A stretch of DNA of 64,000 nucleotides from Bacillota bacterium (GTDB taxonomy: Bacteria > Bacillota > Clostridia > Christensenellales > Aristaeellaceae): the NCBI GenBank assembly GCA_023395615.1, contig JAEWYP010000024.1:1-64000 (forward strand), in the 5' to 3' direction. Position 1 is the first letter of the stretch. Every line of letters starts with the position of its first letter. The notes beneath the pieces are model-generated. The model did not search any database. It was not told the DNA's origin and saw only the letters and a program-made list of their open reading frames with translations. The translations under genes and the position numbers were made by a program. Shown piece by piece: positions 60,844 to 64,000 of this stretch.

Positions 60844-61800
60844 TTATTTTTGCAGCAGATGGAACGCGAAACCGGCGATTTCATCCCGGAGGTAAACAGA
60901 GCGCAACTTGCCGTCACGGATAGTGACGCTGTCGTCGTCAAAAGCGAAACCGCGCTGTTCCAGGTGCCAGCGGGCGCGCTTGATGTCATTGCAGGCGATG
61001 GCGATATGACCATGCGTGCCGCGGAAGGGTTTCTTCATCATCTCAAAGCCGTCGCCCACAAAGGTGGAATTGTTGCCGTCTTTGATCGGCCAGCCCAGAA
61101 GCGCGCAAATCGCCTGTGCGTCCTTCATGGCCTGCTCGGGACTGCCGCTGTTGATGCCGACGTGTTTCAGCTCAAAACCAAGCATCAGCTGTACGGCGCT
61201 GCGGGTCAGGCTTTCGATGCGCGACCAGTCCTTCTGCTCAATCGCTTTCTGGTCCACCATCCAGCTGCCGCCGCAGGCGACCACTTTGGAGAAACCAAGA
61301 TAATCCAGCAAGTTTTTCTCGTTTACGCCACCGGTGGGAAGGAAGCGAACGTTGCCATAAGGCGCGCTCATGGCTTTGATGAGCGCCAGACCGCCCAGCG
61401 CTTCCGCGGGGAAAAACTTGACCGTGGCAAGGCCGAGCGAAAGAGCCAGTTCGATATCGCTGGGGTTGGAACAACCGGGTACAATGGGCACACCGACCTG
61501 TTGGCAGTGTTTCACAACTTCGGCGTTCAGCCCGGGGCTTACGATATAGGTAGCACCTGCCGCGACGGCGCGGTCAACCTGTTCGCAGGTCAGCACCGTG
61601 CCCGCTCCCAGAATCACATCCGGGAGTTCGCGGTGTACGCGGCGAATCGCTTCCTCCGCAGCTGCGGAGCGAAATGTGATTTCCGCTACAGGCAGGCCGC
61701 CGTCGCTGAGCGCCCGGCAGAGCGGTACCGCATCATCTGCGCTTTCCACTTTGATGACCGGCACGATTCCGGCCATGGAGAGTTTTTCGATCATATCCAA
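60844..61800 (-). CDS. eda: KDPG/KHG aldolase fused to a VOC domain
   Basis: Residues 1-210 are a class I KDPG aldolase: Glu40 in PVAEITFRS, Schiff-base Lys128 in TVKFFPAE, and LPTGGV. It splits KDPG into pyruvate and glyceraldehyde-3-phosphate. Normal Eda ends there; here about 100 more residues form a VOC/glyoxalase-like domain (LGFELKHVGINSG, then FRGTHGHIAIACNDIKRARWHLEQRGF, ending IAGFAFHLLQK). Similar 315-320 residue proteins occur in other gut Clostridia as far as I recall. The start is TTG 61800 or ATG 61794; an AAAGGG site favours the first by spacing. The role of the VOC part is unknown. Confidence 0.88.
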   Translation of the reverse strand: MDMIEKLSMAGIVPVIKVESADDAVPLCRALSDGGLPVAEITFRSAAAEEAIRRVHRELPDVILGAGTVLTCEQVDRAVAAGATYIVSPGLNAEVVKHCQQVGVPIVPGCSNPSDIELALSLGLATVKFFPAEALGGLALIKAMSAPYGNVRFLPTGGVNEKNLLDYLGFSKVVACGGSWMVDQKAIEQKDWSRIESLTRSAVQLMLGFELKHVGINSGSPEQAMKDAQAICALLGWPIKDGNNSTFVGDGFEMMKKPFRGTHGHIAIACNDIKRARWHLEQRGFAFDDDSVTIRDGKLRSVYLRDEIAGFAFHLLQK

Positions 61801-61868
61801 GAAGAATCATCCCTTTCGTTTAGTAAGACCAATCCGGGGAACGAATCCCCAGAGAGCACGCAGCAGAT

Positions 61869-61884
61869 GTGGAAACGGTTCCAC
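61869..61884. promoter_or_regulatory. LacI/cre-type operator between kduI and eda
   Basis: GTGGAA-ACGG-TTCCAC is a near-perfect palindrome. Its core TGGAAACGGTTCCA fits the catabolite-responsive element pattern TGNNANCGNNNNCA used by CcpA and other LacI-family proteins. It stands about 70 bases before eda. No regulator gene of this family is in the window. Confidence 0.6.
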
Positions 61885-61949
61885 TGAGGCTGGAAAATCA
61901 TTGCTCATCTAAACATTCCGATAACATTGTGATCTGCGCTGTAAATAGA

Positions 61950-62780
61950 TTAGCGAAGGTCTTTCATTGCCACGGCGTCCATGTCATCAAATGCCTGGTT
62001 TTCGCCGACCATACCCCAGATGAAGGTATAGGCCTGCGTGCCGCTGGCGCTGTGGATGGACCAGCTGGGGCTGATCACGGCCTGCTCGTTGCGCATAACA
62101 ATATGGCGCGTCTCCGTCGGCTCGCCCATATAGTGGAATACCACGGCGTTTTCGAGCAAATCGAAATACAGATACACTTCCATACGGCGGTCGTGCGTGT
62201 GGCAGGGCATGGTGTTCCAAACGCTTCCGGGCATCAGGGTGGTCATGCCCATGACGAGCTGGCAGCTTTCTACCTGACCTGGCAGGATATATTTGCAAAT
62301 GGTGCGATGATTGCTTTCTTCCAGCGAACCCAACTCGACCCGCACGCAGTTTTCCGGCTTGATGAGAACGGTGGGGTATACGCGGTGCGCGGGCGCGCTG
62401 TTAAGGTAAAATTTCGCTGGGGCGGCAGCGTCGGCGCTGGCGAAACGTACTTCCTTAGCGCTCATCCCGACATACAGCCCGTCCCGGTTGCGCATGGCAT
62501 AGGGGGTTCCGTCCACGGTGACAACGCCGTCACCGCCGATGTTTATAATGCCCAGCTCACGCCGATCCAGAAAATACCCGGTATGCAGTTCCGCGCCGGA
62601 AGACAGGCTAAGCGGCGCTTTCACAGGCACCGCGCTGCCGGTGATGATGCGATCCACGTGGCTGTACACCAGTTTGACCTCATCCGGCGTAAACAGGTTA
62701 TCAATCAAAAATTCTTCACGCAGGCGCGTGGTGTCGTAGGTTTTCAGGTCTTTTGGGGAACAGGCGGTGCGTACTTCCAT
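61950..62780 (-). CDS. kduI: 5-dehydro-4-deoxy-D-glucuronate isomerase
   Basis: KduI turns 4-deoxy-5-ketouronate, the product of pectin and glycosaminoglycan lyases, into 2,5-diketo-3-deoxygluconate. The zinc site is CHTHDRRMEVYLYF (His194, His196, Glu201), and a further His is in PSWSIHSASGT. 276 residues are normal. It begins with MEVRTACSPKDLKTYDTTRLREEFL and has a GGAGG site. Its product would go to the SDR dehydrogenase at the end of the operon. Confidence 0.95.
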   Translation of the reverse strand: MEVRTACSPKDLKTYDTTRLREEFLIDNLFTPDEVKLVYSHVDRIITGSAVPVKAPLSLSSGAELHTGYFLDRRELGIINIGGDGVVTVDGTPYAMRNRDGLYVGMSAKEVRFASADAAAPAKFYLNSAPAHRVYPTVLIKPENCVRVELGSLEESNHRTICKYILPGQVESCQLVMGMTTLMPGSVWNTMPCHTHDRRMEVYLYFDLLENAVVFHYMGEPTETRHIVMRNEQAVISPSWSIHSASGTQAYTFIWGMVGENQAFDDMDAVAMKDLR

Positions 62781-62863
62781 CAGACAGGGCCTCCTTTATC
62801 GGATGCGATGGGAATCATGAACATCATTTCGGGATGTGGTACCGGTTCTCCTTCCGGAGTGTT

Positions 62864-64000
62864 TTATTTTTCAAACCGGTCTACCAGCGCGGTATGCATC
62901 CCTTTTTGTTTTATTTCCGTGAGCGCGTCTGCCACAGCCTGCGCAAGGCCGGGAATCAACGTCAGGTCCTGCCCGAAGAAATCTGTGTTGGACAGGAACA
63001 GGTGCGTCTGCCCGGCGACAGGCTGATTGGAATGTTCGGCAAAAAAGGCCAGTACCGCCGGATCATCCCGCAGGGTGTAGGGCTTGCCGTCGCGAGTACA
63101 GGTGAGTGAACCGTCTGCGAGCGTGCCACCCTGATACAGCGCCATCAGTGCTGCCAGCGAAAACGTTAATCGTTCCGGTAACTTACCGGTCAGCTCATGG
63201 TAGCGCAGCAGACTGGGCATACAGCGCGCGCGCCACTTGGAGACGGAATTAAGGCAGATGGAAAGCAGCTCGTGCCGGATAAACGGGTTTTCAAACCGGC
63301 CGGTCACTGCCTGCGCAAACGCCATCAGGTCGTCTTTTGGCAAATCCAGCGTCGGTATCACCTCGTCGTACAATGTGTGCTGCATAAAGGTTTTAATCAT
63401 CGGATCAGCCATCGCTTCCAGCACGATATTGTGCCCGCACAGGAAAGCGGCAGGCACAAAAGAGGTATGCGCGCCGTTGAGAATCCGCACCTTGCGTTGT
63501 TTGTAAGGCTTTTGATTATCGGTAAACAGGACGGGCAAGCCGCATTCCGGCAGAGGAAGTTCTCCGCTGATGTCCTTTTTAGATTCGATCACCCACAGCC
63601 CAAAGGGTTCCGCGGTATCCAGAAGATGATCTTCGTAACCCAACTTCTTCCAAATGGCTTCGGCTTCATCCCGGGGATAACCGGTTACGATGCGATCCAC
63701 CAGCGTGGAAGTAAATACACATGCGTTATCAAGCCAACGCAGAAAAAGATCGCCTAACGCCCACTTCCGGGCGAGCGTTTTTACACAGCGTTCCAGCATA
63801 ATTCCGTTATCGTCAATCAGTTCAACCGGCAGGATCATCAGGCCCTTATCCGGGGCATAATTAAACGCTTCCGCACGCTCAAACAGGAACTTGGTCAGCT
63901 TTCCGGGATAGGTGTTGGGCGGGGTTAGTTCAAAACGGTCGCTTTCATCCAGCACAATGCCCGCCTCGGTCGTGTTGCTAACGATGAACCGAAGCGTATC
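62864..64000 (-). CDS. uxaB: Tagaturonate reductase (altronate oxidoreductase), N-terminus outside window
   Basis: UxaB reduces D-tagaturonate to D-altronate with NADH in galacturonate breakdown. The frame is open to base 64000; the visible part starts DTLRFIVSNTTEAGIV, which follows the Rossmann region, so about 100 residues are missing. NYAPDKGLMILPVELIDDNG, VTGYPRDEAEAIW, the catalytic Lys region KPYKQRKVRILNGAHTSF and the C-terminal helical domain are present. Length seen 378 residues. kduI is 83 bases downstream. Confidence 0.93.
   Translation of the reverse strand, partial: DTLRFIVSNTTEAGIVLDESDRFELTPPNTYPGKLTKFLFERAEAFNYAPDKGLMILPVELIDDNGIMLERCVKTLARKWALGDLFLRWLDNACVFTSTLVDRIVTGYPRDEAEAIWKKLGYEDHLLDTAEPFGLWVIESKKDISGELPLPECGLPVLFTDNQKPYKQRKVRILNGAHTSFVPAAFLCGHNIVLEAMADPMIKTFMQHTLYDEVIPTLDLPKDDLMAFAQAVTGRFENPFIRHELLSICLNSVSKWRARCMPSLLRYHELTGKLPERLTFSLAALMALYQGGTLADGSLTCTRDGKPYTLRDDPAVLAFFAEHSNQPVAGQTHLFLSNTDFFGQDLTLIPGLAQAVADALTEIKQKGMHTALVDRFEK

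Noticed and set aside
59565..61887. Long plus-strand open frames opposite the hexuronate operon
   Set aside because: They mirror kdgK and eda on the other strand, have no recognisable domains or ribosome sites, and arise from GC-rich codon use in the true genes.
61869..63026. A 385-codon plus-strand open frame opposite kduI and uxaB
   Set aside because: Both minus-strand genes here have clear families with catalytic residues; the plus frame reads as a His/Ala-rich shadow.
1..64000. CRISPR array, tRNA genes, prophage or toxin-antitoxin system
   Set aside because: No regularly spaced repeats, no cloverleaf-like sequences with CCA-adjacent T arms, and no phage or toxin families were recognised in any gap.

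Overview
The window is a contiguous, gene-dense piece of chromosome from a GC-rich member of the Bacillota, most likely class Clostridia (Christensenellales-like is a guess; no 16S is present). The basis is a Phe T-box in front of pheS, an RqcP homologue, a CdaA/CdaR c-di-AMP pair, CoaX next to an ECF S component, a CD1247-type protein, a DUF5685/DnaJ pair, Fe-S L-serine dehydratase in two subunits, PlsY, and many sigma-A promoters with 16-18 base spacers. There are no rRNA or tRNA genes, no CRISPR array, no phage genes and no complete insertion sequence.

Layout. 1-2000: start of pheS with its T-box leader, a small membrane protein, and RNase P RNA, all on the minus strand. 2131-7434: plus-strand run of a membrane protein, an RsuA-type pseudouridine synthase, an RsmC-like methyltransferase, a PatB/MalY lyase and a PepV-like peptidase, closed by a strong terminator. 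7502-12380: rqcP-ispD-ispF-comEC-holA, nearly all overlapping. 12485-15178: an HTH-cupin regulator and an acyl-CoA synthetase fused to a VOC domain. 15254-15472: a small MITE-like element. 15488-22367 (minus): cdaA-cdaR, a proline-rich membrane protein, a P-loop ATPase, an RsmF-like methyltransferase, an aldo/keto reductase and an arsenate-reductase-like protein. 22637-24845: radC-like, a DUF218 protein and rsmG. 24929-32995: CapA-like, LUD, M24 peptidase, efp, CD1247-like, ECF S component, coaX, hom and plsY. 33143-36396 (minus): ruvCAB-queA. 36552-38739: YigZ and sdaAB/sdaAA. 38994-41501 (minus): cadC-HMA-cadA metal efflux with a clear operator. 41589-42131 (minus): a deoxyinosine glycosylase. 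42293-46263: dnaK, DUF5685, a J-domain protein and a zinc-ribbon membrane protein. 46507-49947: uvrB converging with citrate synthase.

50318-55510 is a compact glycan-assembly operon: priming sugar transferase, split transketolase, LicD-type transferase, flippase and cupin. 55587-58862 (minus) is a radical SAM enzyme, a paralogue that has lost its Fe-S cysteines, and a TetR regulator, with repeated TGTCCCAA palindromes upstream. 58950-64000 (minus) is a hexuronate operon: uxaB (cut by the window end), kduI, a KDPG aldolase fused to a VOC domain, kdgK and a KduD/IdnO-like dehydrogenase, with a LacI/cre-like operator inside.

The least explained parts are the radical SAM/degenerate-paralogue/TetR cassette, the two independent fusions of VOC domains to metabolic enzymes, the glycan operon with its transketolase, and the MITE-like element. 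All functional statements are read from sequence and family knowledge; no database search was run.
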